Shown: positions 37,395 through 45,041 of the stretch, in pieces
How positions within the stretch are numbered: position 1 is the first letter of the stretch
Layout: each line of letters starts with the position of its first letter
Origin: Tissierellia bacterium KA00581
Lineage (GTDB): Bacteria; Bacillota; Clostridia; Tissierellales; Peptoniphilaceae
Length of the DNA: 58,568 nucleotides
Direction of reading: 5' to 3'
Assembly (NCBI GenBank): GCA_001552895.1
Contig: KQ959616.1
Span: forward strand, 1-58,568
Position numbers and translations under genes: made by a program
The notes under the pieces: generated by a model
Seen by the model: only the letters and a program-made list of their open reading frames with translations
Told to the model about the DNA's origin: nothing
Database searches by the model: none

Positions 37395-38318
37395 ATGAAT
37401 TTAGAAAATTTAGTAGATGAATATTTAAATGTATGTGAAAAGCAAAATAATTTAAACTATAAAACAGTAAAGTCTTATAAACTCGATTTAAAACAATATA
37501 TAGTATTTTTGGGTAAGGAAGAAAATTATCACAGAAAAGATATATTATGTAAATATATAGAAATGTTACACACAAGGGGTTATAGTGTGAAAACAGTTAA
37601 AAGAAAGATAGCTACTTTAAAAGCCTTTTTTTCATATCTTACATATGAGGAGGTATTAGAATATAATCCTTTTGTAAAAATAAGATTAAGATTAAAGGAA
37701 CCTATTATTTTACCAAAAACAATACCTGTAAGATATTTAAAAAACTTATTTAAGTATTTATATGATGCAAGAGATAATGTCGATAAAAATACATATAAAT
37801 ATAAATTGCTTTCAAGAGATATAGTGGTCTTAGAAATATTAATAAGTACAGGAATAAGAATTAGTGAGTTGTGTGATTTAAGAAAAGAAGATATATCCTA
37901 TAATGAAAAGACTATTAGAATTTATGGGAAAGGAGCTAAAGAGAGAATATTACCAGTATATAATGAAAATCTATGGAAAGAAATAAAAGAATATGAAGAA
38001 TTGTTTGGGTTGAAAATAAAGGAGCATTTCTTTGTTAATAGAATTAATAATAAATTGTCAGATCAATCAGTTAGAAATATGATTAAAAAAAATTGTAAGA
38101 ATGCAGGTATACCAATTAATATCACTCCTCATATGTTTAGACATACATTTGCTACGCTTTTATTAGAAAATGATGTTGATTCAAGATATATACAACAAAT
38201 ACTGGGGCATTCAAGTATAACAACAACACAGATTTATACGAATATAACTTCCAACAAAAAAATTGAAATAATGAAATATAAAAATCCTAGATTAAAAATA
38301 TCTACATATAAAGGATAA
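37395..38318 (+). CDS. Tyrosine recombinase (XerC/D-like), probable DNA invertase of the adjacent cassette
   Basis: 307 residues. A SAM-like N-terminal domain (1-95) is followed by the catalytic domain with STGIRISELCDL (Arg at about 154), HMFRHTFATLLL (His-x-x-Arg at about 246-249), ILGHSSITTTQIYTNI (His and nucleophile Tyr near 271-280). All catalytic residues are present. AAGGAG precedes ATG 37395. The last three codons lie in the left 42-bp inverted repeat that bounds a 3.4-kb two-gene cassette, so this enzyme is the natural candidate for inverting it. An integrase role for the element is possible but no attachment sites for it are seen. Confidence 0.88.
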   Translation: MNLENLVDEYLNVCEKQNNLNYKTVKSYKLDLKQYIVFLGKEENYHRKDILCKYIEMLHTRGYSVKTVKRKIATLKAFFSYLTYEEVLEYNPFVKIRLRLKEPIILPKTIPVRYLKNLFKYLYDARDNVDKNTYKYKLLSRDIVVLEILISTGIRISELCDLRKEDISYNEKTIRIYGKGAKERILPVYNENLWKEIKEYEELFGLKIKEHFFVNRINNKLSDQSVRNMIKKNCKNAGIPINITPHMFRHTFATLLLENDVDSRYIQQILGHSSITTTQIYTNITSNKKIEIMKYKNPRLKISTYKG

Positions 38319-38350
38319 TATTGAATTATCTGTAGTAAATATAAGGAGGT
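38309..38350 (+). repeat. Left 42-bp inverted repeat (IRL) of invertible cassette
   Basis: Perfect inverted copy of 41747-41788. It contains the recombinase stop codon (38316-38318), a dyad GATAATATTGAATTATC (38314-38330; 6-bp arms, 5-bp spacer) that could be the recombinase core site, and AAGGAGGT at its inner end. Confidence 0.93.
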
Positions 38351-38356
38351 AATTTT

Positions 38357-39388
38357 ATGATAAATTTAAAAAAAGCGATAGAAATATTTAATAAGAAAAA
38401 TAAGAAACCAGACATTTATCTTGTTGCAAATGCTCAAGATTATACAAAAAAGATATCAGAATACGATATTATACATTCTTCAAATAGTGAGTTTTTTTCA
38501 GCAGAAGAGTTAGGAGAAATAGCATCTTCATTATTTGAGATTGGATGTTATGTTAGTATTTTTTACACTGAATTAGATTTTATAAAATTTGTTTTAAATA
38601 ATAATTATCGTTTAGATTATGAAAATTTGTTAATTCTAAACTTGTCTAGAGATGGTAATTTAGAGGGTAAAAAAAGTCTTGTTCCTGCATTTTGTGATAT
38701 GATGGGTATCAGATATAGTGGGTCCAATCCTTTTGTGGTTTCATTGTGTAGAAATAAATTTATTTGGAGCTCTGTATTGAAGAATCATGGTATTAATGTG
38801 CCTGATTTTTTTGCTATAAAGAACAATACTAAAATTGGGGAAAACAGTATAAAAAAAGATAAAAAAGTAATAATTAAGAATATTTTTGAGTCCGCAAGTA
38901 TTGGATTAGATGATAAGTCTGTTGTTACTAATCTAATCATTGATGATAAGTTTTTAAAAAATAATGAGAATATTTTGATTCAAGATTATGTTGAGGGGCG
39001 TGAGATAGAAGTGCCTTTTTTCAAGATAGGCAAAGAATTTATTGTTAGTAATCCAGTGTGTATAGACTTTTTTAAAGGAGAAGAATTTTTAACTTCTATG
39101 TCGTCCGATGCTTATAACTATGGATTTTCATCACTAAATAATATAAGCTTATCAGAAAGCATTAAAGAAGAAACCAAACACATCGCTGAAATTTTAGGTC
39201 TTAACGTATATGGTAGAGTAGACTATAGAATAGATAAAAACAATAAATTTTTCGTTATAGATATTGCGACAATGCCTTATACTATAAATCACAGTTCTTT
39301 CGCATATTGGTTTGAAAAAGAAAATTTAAAATACTCAGACTTATATAAAATACTATTGTTGTCAACTGAAAATAAGTACCTCAAATAA
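38357..39388 (+). CDS. ATP-grasp ligase, D-Ala-D-Ala-ligase-like (cassette gene A)
   Basis: 343 residues. The central and C-terminal parts follow the Ddl-type ATP-grasp pattern: LVPAFCDMMGIRYSGSNPF (about 105-125), NKFIWSSVLKNHGINVPDF, ILIQDYVEGREIEVPF (about 205-220), and the metal/substrate end GLNVYGRVDYRIDKNNKFFVIDIATMPYTINHSSF. The usual EINTxPG is changed to DIATMPY, so the substrate may not be D-alanine. No vanH/vanX partners are present. The start has the ribosome site AAGGAGGT inside the left inverted repeat, 6 bases before ATG. It is currently placed downstream of the recombinase; a perfect hairpin overlaps its stop. Confidence 0.8.
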   Translation: MINLKKAIEIFNKKNKKPDIYLVANAQDYTKKISEYDIIHSSNSEFFSAEELGEIASSLFEIGCYVSIFYTELDFIKFVLNNNYRLDYENLLILNLSRDGNLEGKKSLVPAFCDMMGIRYSGSNPFVVSLCRNKFIWSSVLKNHGINVPDFFAIKNNTKIGENSIKKDKKVIIKNIFESASIGLDDKSVVTNLIIDDKFLKNNENILIQDYVEGREIEVPFFKIGKEFIVSNPVCIDFFKGEEFLTSMSSDAYNYGFSSLNNISLSESIKEETKHIAEILGLNVYGRVDYRIDKNNKFFVIDIATMPYTINHSSFAYWFEKENLKYSDLYKILLLSTENKYLK

Positions 39389-39410
39389 ATAATAATAAGA
39401 GGTACTTATT
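39371..39410. terminator. Symmetric hairpin between the convergent cassette genes
   Basis: AATAAGTACCTC and GAGGTACTTATT are perfect 12-bp arms across 16 bases, overlapping the gene A stop. It can act in either direction, as needed at the centre of an invertible segment. Confidence 0.75.
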
Positions 39411-39414
39411 AAAT

Positions 39415-41739
39415 TTATAAGATTGAAGTGTGATGAATATCTGTAAGCATGAATCCTCTTGAAAAGAAAGACCAATCTTTGTAATTATTTTTCTTATTAA
39501 CTATAAATCTAGAAAAATCTTTACCAGTCAAGTTTTTCTCCTCAAATATATCTTTATAGCACATATATTTTGACTTTAAAAGATCTTCATCACCTTTAAA
39601 GATAGTTGGAATAAAATCATTTAATTGCATATAAATATTTTTTGCATTCTCTAAATCGCCTGCTATAATGTTTTTTCCAAATTCAAACCAAGCAAAATAA
39701 TAACGATAAAAATCATCTATTGATTCGTCTTTTATATTAGATATGTCATCTATATTGTTTATATCATTTATTATTTCTTTGTATTGTTCATAATTTTCTA
39801 TTTTACCATATTCCAAAGAAATCGCAGATAAATTCGTATATATAATATTTTTAGCTGTTAATGAAATATCTTTATTTTCCAAAATGGATAAGTATTTATC
39901 TCTTATATTTTTATAATTCAAATCTGGATTTTCAAATATTTCTAATAAAATGAAATTAATTTCAGATTTATAGTATTGTGGTAAATTTGTCTTGTTTTTT
40001 AATTTGATAATTTCATTTTTATAATTTGTAGCCTTTTCTAAATCTCCATTAACTATCGATAGAGATAATAGAGTATTTAAAGTCATATACTCTTCTTTAT
40101 CGTCTCCTAAAGTTTGAAAAAATTTTAAAGCTTTTAACGACTTATTAATTGAAATAGTGGTATTCTCAAACAAAAATGATTTTCTGTATAAAATATTTTT
40201 ATAAAAGTCTATTTGTTTTTTTGTTTCAAGGAATCTAGGTTCAAGTACTTCAAATTTTTTCATTAGGCTATTTGCTTTATTAAAATTGTTAAATTTATCA
40301 ATAAATTGAGGTATCAGTAAAATATAATATACACTCTTTCTTAGAGGGTCATATTTCAAAAAATCTTCCTTTTGAACAATGCTATATAATAAATTACAAA
40401 AGGTCTTTAATTCTTCTGAATTCGCTGAAATCACAGAATTAAACTCTATGTCCCTTTTTAATAATAGTGCATTTAAAGATGTGTAATCAGCTCCAAAAAT
40501 ATTATACATAGAAATCTGTTTCTCTGAATACTCAAAGTTACAGATATCTTGAAAAATCTTTTTTTTACTTTCTTCTATTTGAGAAGTTTGTACTTCAATT
40601 TTAATTTCCTCAATCTGGTCGCTCATATTATTTATATAAAAGTAATCAAAAAGTGAAACATATTGATATAATAATTCGTCTTCATCTTTTAAATAGGAAG
40701 ACAATATATCTATTCTTCTCCTATAATCTAGTGGATAGAACTCAGTAAGATATTGATAATATAATGAAAAAACTTCTTTTCTAACAGAATCATTAGCGGT
40801 CAATAATTTGGTTTTTAATTGTTCTAATAACTTATACTCTGATTGCGATACATCCCTTTTGAATAAGATAAATAGTTTTTCTAAAATAGCTAAATTCTTC
40901 TCTAATTCATATTTATCTAAATTAATTTCAATATTTGTAATCTCATAAGGATCAAAATATTTGGGGAAAACAGAAAACAAGCGTATAACTTTTCTCTGAG
41001 ATATATTTGTAAAATTAACACTCTCATCAATCATGTCAAGCATATTTTCTAAAGCACGATTTAGAGTATCTTTAGAAACTTTATAGTCATTTATTTTTGT
41101 AATTTGTAAAATAAATACTATGTCTTCAAACTTTCCAGAGTTGAGATAATATATTTCAGCAAAGGTTGATTTTTTAATATCTCTAAATTCTTTATAATTG
41201 TTTCGAATCAAATCAAATGCATCATCTACAGATAACTTTGGTATCGTAAAGATATTATTAAATAATGAATCTGATAGTTTGGTATTTTCATTTGTGCATC
41301 CACAAATGAAGGTTATGCTATCTTTTTTGTATTTATCTGCATATTTATCTTTTTGTTTTATTAATGAAATTAAAAAACTTTGTGTATCATTAGATAAGAA
41401 GGTCCAATCTTCTATTAAAATTAAAATGTTTTTATAATTATTTTTGAGTATTTTTTTTTCAACTTCATTAACCTTAGTTTCAATCCCTATAGATGTTATT
41501 AAGATATTTATAGAAACCTTGATTTTAATTTTAGATAAACGCTTAAAAAATTTATTGTTTTCATACTGATCAACATTATTATATTTATTTAAATCCGAGA
41601 AAACATAGTCGAATTTTGATTCGAAATCCATTGAATTAAATAAAGAATTTAATAATTGAGAATCTTCAAATATGATTTTGTAATTTTTATTTTTTTCAAT
41701 TGCATCAAGTAATTCACTATGCTTAATTTCTACGCTCAT
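39415..41739 (-). CDS. STAND/TPR-like protein (cassette gene B)
   Basis: 774 residues. Residues 1-230 resemble a AAA/STAND ATPase module: a Walker B-like strand ILILIEDWTFLSND at about 105-118, ITFICGCTNE as sensor-like strand, then DDAFDLIRNNYKEF. No Gly-Lys-Thr P-loop is visible (the expected place reads ILITSIGIETK), so nucleotide binding may be lost. The remaining 500 residues are helical repeats of TPR type (for example FEVLEPRFLETKKQIDFYKNILYRKS, KALKFFQTLGDDKEEYMTLNTLL). No helix-turn-helix DNA-binding domain is seen. The start has the same AAGGAGGT site, within the right inverted repeat, 7 bases before ATG. In the present orientation it is far from the recombinase; inversion would place it there. 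Function unknown. Confidence 0.7.
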   Translation of the reverse strand: MSVEIKHSELLDAIEKNKNYKIIFEDSQLLNSLFNSMDFESKFDYVFSDLNKYNNVDQYENNKFFKRLSKIKIKVSINILITSIGIETKVNEVEKKILKNNYKNILILIEDWTFLSNDTQSFLISLIKQKDKYADKYKKDSITFICGCTNENTKLSDSLFNNIFTIPKLSVDDAFDLIRNNYKEFRDIKKSTFAEIYYLNSGKFEDIVFILQITKINDYKVSKDTLNRALENMLDMIDESVNFTNISQRKVIRLFSVFPKYFDPYEITNIEINLDKYELEKNLAILEKLFILFKRDVSQSEYKLLEQLKTKLLTANDSVRKEVFSLYYQYLTEFYPLDYRRRIDILSSYLKDEDELLYQYVSLFDYFYINNMSDQIEEIKIEVQTSQIEESKKKIFQDICNFEYSEKQISMYNIFGADYTSLNALLLKRDIEFNSVISANSEELKTFCNLLYSIVQKEDFLKYDPLRKSVYYILLIPQFIDKFNNFNKANSLMKKFEVLEPRFLETKKQIDFYKNILYRKSFLFENTTISINKSLKALKFFQTLGDDKEEYMTLNTLLSLSIVNGDLEKATNYKNEIIKLKNKTNLPQYYKSEINFILLEIFENPDLNYKNIRDKYLSILENKDISLTAKNIIYTNLSAISLEYGKIENYEQYKEIINDINNIDDISNIKDESIDDFYRYYFAWFEFGKNIIAGDLENAKNIYMQLNDFIPTIFKGDEDLLKSKYMCYKDIFEEKNLTGKDFSRFIVNKKNNYKDWSFFSRGFMLTDIHHTSIL

Positions 41740-41746
41740 GTATACA

Positions 41747-41788
41747 ACCTCCTTATATTTACTACAGATAATTCAATATTATCCTTTA
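41747..41788 (-). repeat. Right 42-bp inverted repeat (IRR) of invertible cassette
   Basis: Exact reverse complement of 38309-38350, read base by base. It contains the ribosome site of gene B and the same candidate core dyad. Confidence 0.93.
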
Positions 41789-41885
41789 CTTAATTCTATA
41801 ATATAAACAAGTATAAAGCAACATTATACAGTAGAGTGATATAATTTTTAACAGGGGTTTGGGGATACTCCCCAACAAGTAAAAC

Positions 41886-41929
41886 AAAAAACAAACAACT
41901 AGGATGAAAGTTCTAGTAGTTTGTTTTTT
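41886..41929. terminator. Strong hairpin beyond the cassette
   Basis: AAAAAACAAACAACTAG pairs with CTAGTAGTTTGTTTTTT (one mismatch) with T-tracts on both strands. It insulates the siderophore region from the cassette. Confidence 0.75.
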
Positions 41930-41930
41930 C

Positions 41931-41950
41931 GTAAGTGCATATGCACTTAC
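41931..41950. promoter_or_regulatory. 20-bp perfect palindrome upstream of the DtxR-like gene
   Basis: GTAAGTGCATATGCACTTAC is its own reverse complement. It ends 5 bases before the -35 box of the regulator gene, so it may be an operator. A relic of a mobilisation origin is an alternative. Confidence 0.5.
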
Positions 41951-41955
41951 TGTGC

Positions 41956-41984
41956 TTGCTATTCAAGAAAAAAACATATATAAT
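41956..41984 (+). promoter_or_regulatory. Promoter of the DtxR-like gene
   Basis: TTGCTA, 17-base spacer, TATAAT, 34 bases before the start codon, with AAAAGGAG between. Confidence 0.7.
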
Positions 41985-42018
41985 GAGATAATCAGATAAA
42001 ATATGAAAAGGAGTCTTT

Positions 42019-42396
42019 ATGCATAGAGTATATTTAGTGGAAAATTATTTGGAAAATATTTATATATTATCGTTAGAAAATAATGAAGTTAGGCACAAGG
42101 ATGTAACTGAAAAGATGAATCGTGCCAAATCTGTAGTTACAAAGGCAATACATATACTTGAAGAAAAAGGATATGTTGTATATGATGAAGATAAAATTAT
42201 ACGATTAACAGAAGAAGGACGTGCTATTGCAGAGCGAGTTTATGAAAAGCATATATATATACAGAACTTATTATTAGAAGCAGGGGTAAATAAACACATT
42301 GCCGAAAGTGAAGCTTGTGATATTGAACATGTAATATCAGATGAAAGTTTTGAAAAAATAAAAAAATATATAAAAAAATTAAGTAGCTACAAATGA
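42019..42396 (+). CDS. DtxR/MntR-family metal-dependent regulator
   Basis: 125 residues. A winged helix (VENYLENIYILSLENNEVRHKDVTEKMNRAKSVVTKAIHILEEKGYV, about 5-52) is followed by the metal-binding/dimerisation part with ESEACDIEHVIS at about 96-107, which has the family's Glu, Cys and Glu-His metal ligands. It lacks the third SH3-like domain, as MntR-type members do. It stands first in a block with salicylate synthase and chorismate-pathway genes, so it most likely represses the block when iron (or manganese) is plentiful. It has its own promoter and terminator. Confidence 0.85.
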   Translation: MHRVYLVENYLENIYILSLENNEVRHKDVTEKMNRAKSVVTKAIHILEEKGYVVYDEDKIIRLTEEGRAIAERVYEKHIYIQNLLLEAGVNKHIAESEACDIEHVISDESFEKIKKYIKKLSSYK

Positions 42397-42427
42397 GATT
42401 ATAATCCGTTTGGAGCTACTTTTTTTT
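42381..42427 (+). terminator. Terminator of DtxR-like gene
   Basis: AAGTAGCT pairs with AGCTACTT, with eight T following. It overlaps the last codons of the gene. Confidence 0.75.
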
Positions 42428-42462
42428 ACCCTACTTTTTTTATTTGGTGGAGGCAAAATAAG

Positions 42463-42479
42463 ATATTGACATTCAATAT
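42463..42479. promoter_or_regulatory. Operator candidate for the siderophore operon
   Basis: ATATTGACATTCAATAT is a perfect 7-3-7 palindrome that overlaps the -35 box of the salicylate synthase promoter, where a DtxR-type repressor would block RNA polymerase. Confidence 0.55.
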
Positions 42480-42495
42480 TTATTAGGAGTAAAAT
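42466..42495 (+). promoter_or_regulatory. Promoter of salicylate synthase-aro operon
   Basis: TTGACA, 18-base spacer, TAAAAT; 90 bases before the start codon. Confidence 0.6.
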
Positions 42496-42584
42496 ATAAT
42501 TGAGTTCTATACAGAGAACAGAATTTGTTTATAGTAAAATAGAAGAAATACGATATATGAAATTATTTAGCTAAGGAGAAGAAT

Positions 42585-43970
42585 TTGATTATGGATGAGA
42601 TGTTAATTTTCAAAAAACAAAAAAATTACAAGGAACACAGTGTAGATATTTTGAATGGTAGTTTGAATAAGTACGAATTAGCAATTGGTGTAACAAAAAA
42701 ATTTTTAGAACAACAAGGCGATTCATATATGATTTATGAAAATAAAAGTAGAGGTGAAATTTCATTGGGGATAGGTAAGTATTTAGAAATTTCATTTTTC
42801 AGTGATAAAATTCAAATTAAAAAGGGCGATAATGTAGAAGAAGTTTTTGTTGATGATATTAATAAAGATATTTACAACATTTTCAAAAAAGTACATATAG
42901 ATGAATGGAAAGCATATGGATTTGCAAATTTTTCCTATGCTAAAAAAACTTTTTTAAATACTGCAAATGATGACGAGTTAATGAAACTTTTCATTCCTAA
43001 TATAGATATTAGAATTGAAAAAAATAGAATTTTAATTAGATATATGGAAGAGTTTGAATGTATAGTTTCTATGGTTAAAGATTGTTTATCAAATCTGAAA
43101 GAAGTAAAAGAAATTATTACGGAAAATGATAAATCAAAATTAGAGCTGATTAAGTCCATAGAAGAAGATTATTATAAAAGTATTGTATCAAAGGCAACAG
43201 AAGAAATTAAGAGTAATAAATATGAAAAAGTCATTTTATCCAGAAAAATAAATTTGGGAAAAAGAATTTCATTCATGGATAGTTATTTGGAAGGAAGGAA
43301 ACATAACAATCCTGCTAGATCATATTGTATGAAAATAGATGATTTAGAAGTTGTCGGATTTAGTCCGGAAACTGTAGTTGAGGTTGATAGAGATAAAACC
43401 GTATATACTTTTCCGTTAGCCGGAACGAGAGCATTAACGGAAGATAAAGAGCTTAATAAAAAATTAAAAGATGAACTTTTAAAAGATCCAAAAGAAATTG
43501 CGGAACATGCAGTTTCAGTAAAATTGGCATATGAAGAGCTAGAAAAAGTTTGCGATAAGGATAGTGTTTCAGTAATTCAATTTATGGATGTTTTAGAAAG
43601 AGGAACAGTTCAACATTTAGCCTCAAGATTAAGAGGAAAAATTAAAGACGAATTTAATGAATGGCATGCTTTTACAACATTATTTCCGGCAGTAACTGCA
43701 TCGGGAATACCTAAAAAAGAATGTATAGAAGCCATTGATAGATTAGAGAAAGATGAGAGAGGCTTATATAGTGGCGGAGTATTAACTTACGATAAAGATG
43801 GTACACTAGATGTAGCTTTGGTGTTAAGAACAGCTTTTCAGAATGAAAAAGAATCTTGGGTTAGAGTTGGTGCTGGCATTGTGAAATTATCGAATCCGGA
43901 AAGAGAATTAGAGGAAACAAAAGAGAAAGTTGGAAGCATTATAAACAAACTTGTATATATAGAGGATTAA
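42585..43970 (+). CDS. Salicylate synthase (Irp9/MbtI/YbtS type)
   Basis: 461 residues, chorismate-using enzyme. Conserved blocks: EKVILSRKI (about 208), VGFSPETVVEVD, FPLAGTRALTED (about 275-286), DPKEIAEHAVSVKLAYEEL, ERGTVQHLASRLRGKI, AFTTLFPAVTASGIPKKECIEAIDRLEKDERGLYSGGVLTY, and VRVGAGIVKLSNPERELEET. The GTR/EHAVSV/TASGIPK combination is that of salicylate synthases rather than anthranilate synthases, making salicylate for an aryl-capped siderophore. TTG 42585 has AAGGAG at ideal distance; ATG 42591 is the alternative. aroB follows 2 bases after the stop. Confidence 0.85.
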   Translation: MIMDEMLIFKKQKNYKEHSVDILNGSLNKYELAIGVTKKFLEQQGDSYMIYENKSRGEISLGIGKYLEISFFSDKIQIKKGDNVEEVFVDDINKDIYNIFKKVHIDEWKAYGFANFSYAKKTFLNTANDDELMKLFIPNIDIRIEKNRILIRYMEEFECIVSMVKDCLSNLKEVKEIITENDKSKLELIKSIEEDYYKSIVSKATEEIKSNKYEKVILSRKINLGKRISFMDSYLEGRKHNNPARSYCMKIDDLEVVGFSPETVVEVDRDKTVYTFPLAGTRALTEDKELNKKLKDELLKDPKEIAEHAVSVKLAYEELEKVCDKDSVSVIQFMDVLERGTVQHLASRLRGKIKDEFNEWHAFTTLFPAVTASGIPKKECIEAIDRLEKDERGLYSGGVLTYDKDGTLDVALVLRTAFQNEKESWVRVGAGIVKLSNPERELEETKEKVGSIINKLVYIED

Positions 43971-43972
43971 AA

Positions 43973-45031
43973 ATGAGTAAGTTGGATTTATTCTGGAATT
44001 TAGAATATGAGATATGTTTTGGTATAGATATACGAGAAAAATTACAGTCATTTATTGAAAATAATTATAAATATCGAAAAGTTATTTTTATTACAGACGA
44101 AACAGTTAGTTCGTTATATTCAAAATTCTCAGAATTTAATTTTTTACATCAAAAAAAGCCTTATAAATATATAATAAAAGCAGGAGAGACATCTAAAAGC
44201 ATATCAGAATATTACAAAATAATTCGATTTTTAGCTTCGATTAATGCAGATAGGCATGACTTAATTATTGCATTTGGAGGTGGTGTAGTTGGAGATTTGT
44301 CAGGATTTGTAGCCTCTACATATATGAGAGGTATTGATTATATCCAAGTACCAACAACGCTTTTATCTATGGTGGACTCCTCTATCGGCTCAAAGACTGC
44401 AATAAATACTGAAGATGGAAAAAACTTAATAGGTACCTTTTATAATCCTAAGGCAGTATTTATAAACTTGAAATTTTTAGATACTCTTTCTGATAAAGAA
44501 TTTAGAAATGGATTGGTTGAAGTTATTAAAAGTGCAATTATAAGAGATAAGGAATTGTCTGATTTACTTATGTCAAAAAATGTATACGAAAAAGATATAT
44601 TAGAAATTGTAATCAGAAAAAGTATAAGTATCAAAAAGAAGATTGTTGAATGTGATTTAAAAGAATCAGGTGAGAGACAATTATTAAATTTTGGACATAC
44701 AATCGGTCATGCAATAGAGAAACTAAGTGGTTTTTCTGTATCTCATGGATATGCTGTTGCTATCGGTATGGCTATGTTCAGCAAAGCATATTATAAATTG
44801 GGTGTCATTTCTAAAGAAACATATTTGCAAATAATCAACATATTAAAAAAATATCAATTACCAGTGAGTTGTGAATATAATGAAGAACAAATATATCAAG
44901 AAGTGTTAAAAGATAAAAAGAATAATGGTGATAAAATAAATTTGGTATATCCAAAAGAAATTGGTTGTGCTGCGATTGACTGTATAAGCAGGAAAGACTT
45001 GAAGAATATTATAAGTGTTGCATGTAGATAA
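43973..45031 (+). CDS. aroB: 3-Dehydroquinate synthase
   Basis: 352 residues, second common step of the shikimate pathway (DAHP to 3-dehydroquinate; NAD and divalent metal). Motifs: AGETSKSISEYYKII, GGGVVGDLSGFVASTYMRGIDYIQVPTTLLSMVDSSIGSKTAIN (about 100-143), NLIGTFYNPKAVF, the catalytic/metal part GLVEVIKSAII, RQLLNFGHTIGHAIEKLSGFSVSHGYAVAIGM. Full length. It sits between salicylate synthase and aroA in a tight operon, so it probably supplies chorismate for the siderophore rather than for general metabolism. Other shikimate genes (aroD, aroE, aroK) are not in the window. Confidence 0.95.
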   Translation: MSKLDLFWNLEYEICFGIDIREKLQSFIENNYKYRKVIFITDETVSSLYSKFSEFNFLHQKKPYKYIIKAGETSKSISEYYKIIRFLASINADRHDLIIAFGGGVVGDLSGFVASTYMRGIDYIQVPTTLLSMVDSSIGSKTAINTEDGKNLIGTFYNPKAVFINLKFLDTLSDKEFRNGLVEVIKSAIIRDKELSDLLMSKNVYEKDILEIVIRKSISIKKKIVECDLKESGERQLLNFGHTIGHAIEKLSGFSVSHGYAVAIGMAMFSKAYYKLGVISKETYLQIINILKKYQLPVSCEYNEEQIYQEVLKDKKNNGDKINLVYPKEIGCAAIDCISRKDLKNIISVACR

Positions 45032-45041
45032 GGTGGAGATT

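Noticed and set aside
38357-39388. Vancomycin resistance ligase (VanA/B-like)
   Set aside because: There is no vanH, vanX or vanRS near, and the ligase signature EINTxPG is replaced. It is ATP-grasp of related fold, but resistance cannot be claimed even though Tn1549 carries vanB.
45015-45041. aroA starting at TTG 45015
   Set aside because: This stretch lies in the aroB end and lacks the EPSP synthase N-terminus; ATG 45042 has a ribosome site.
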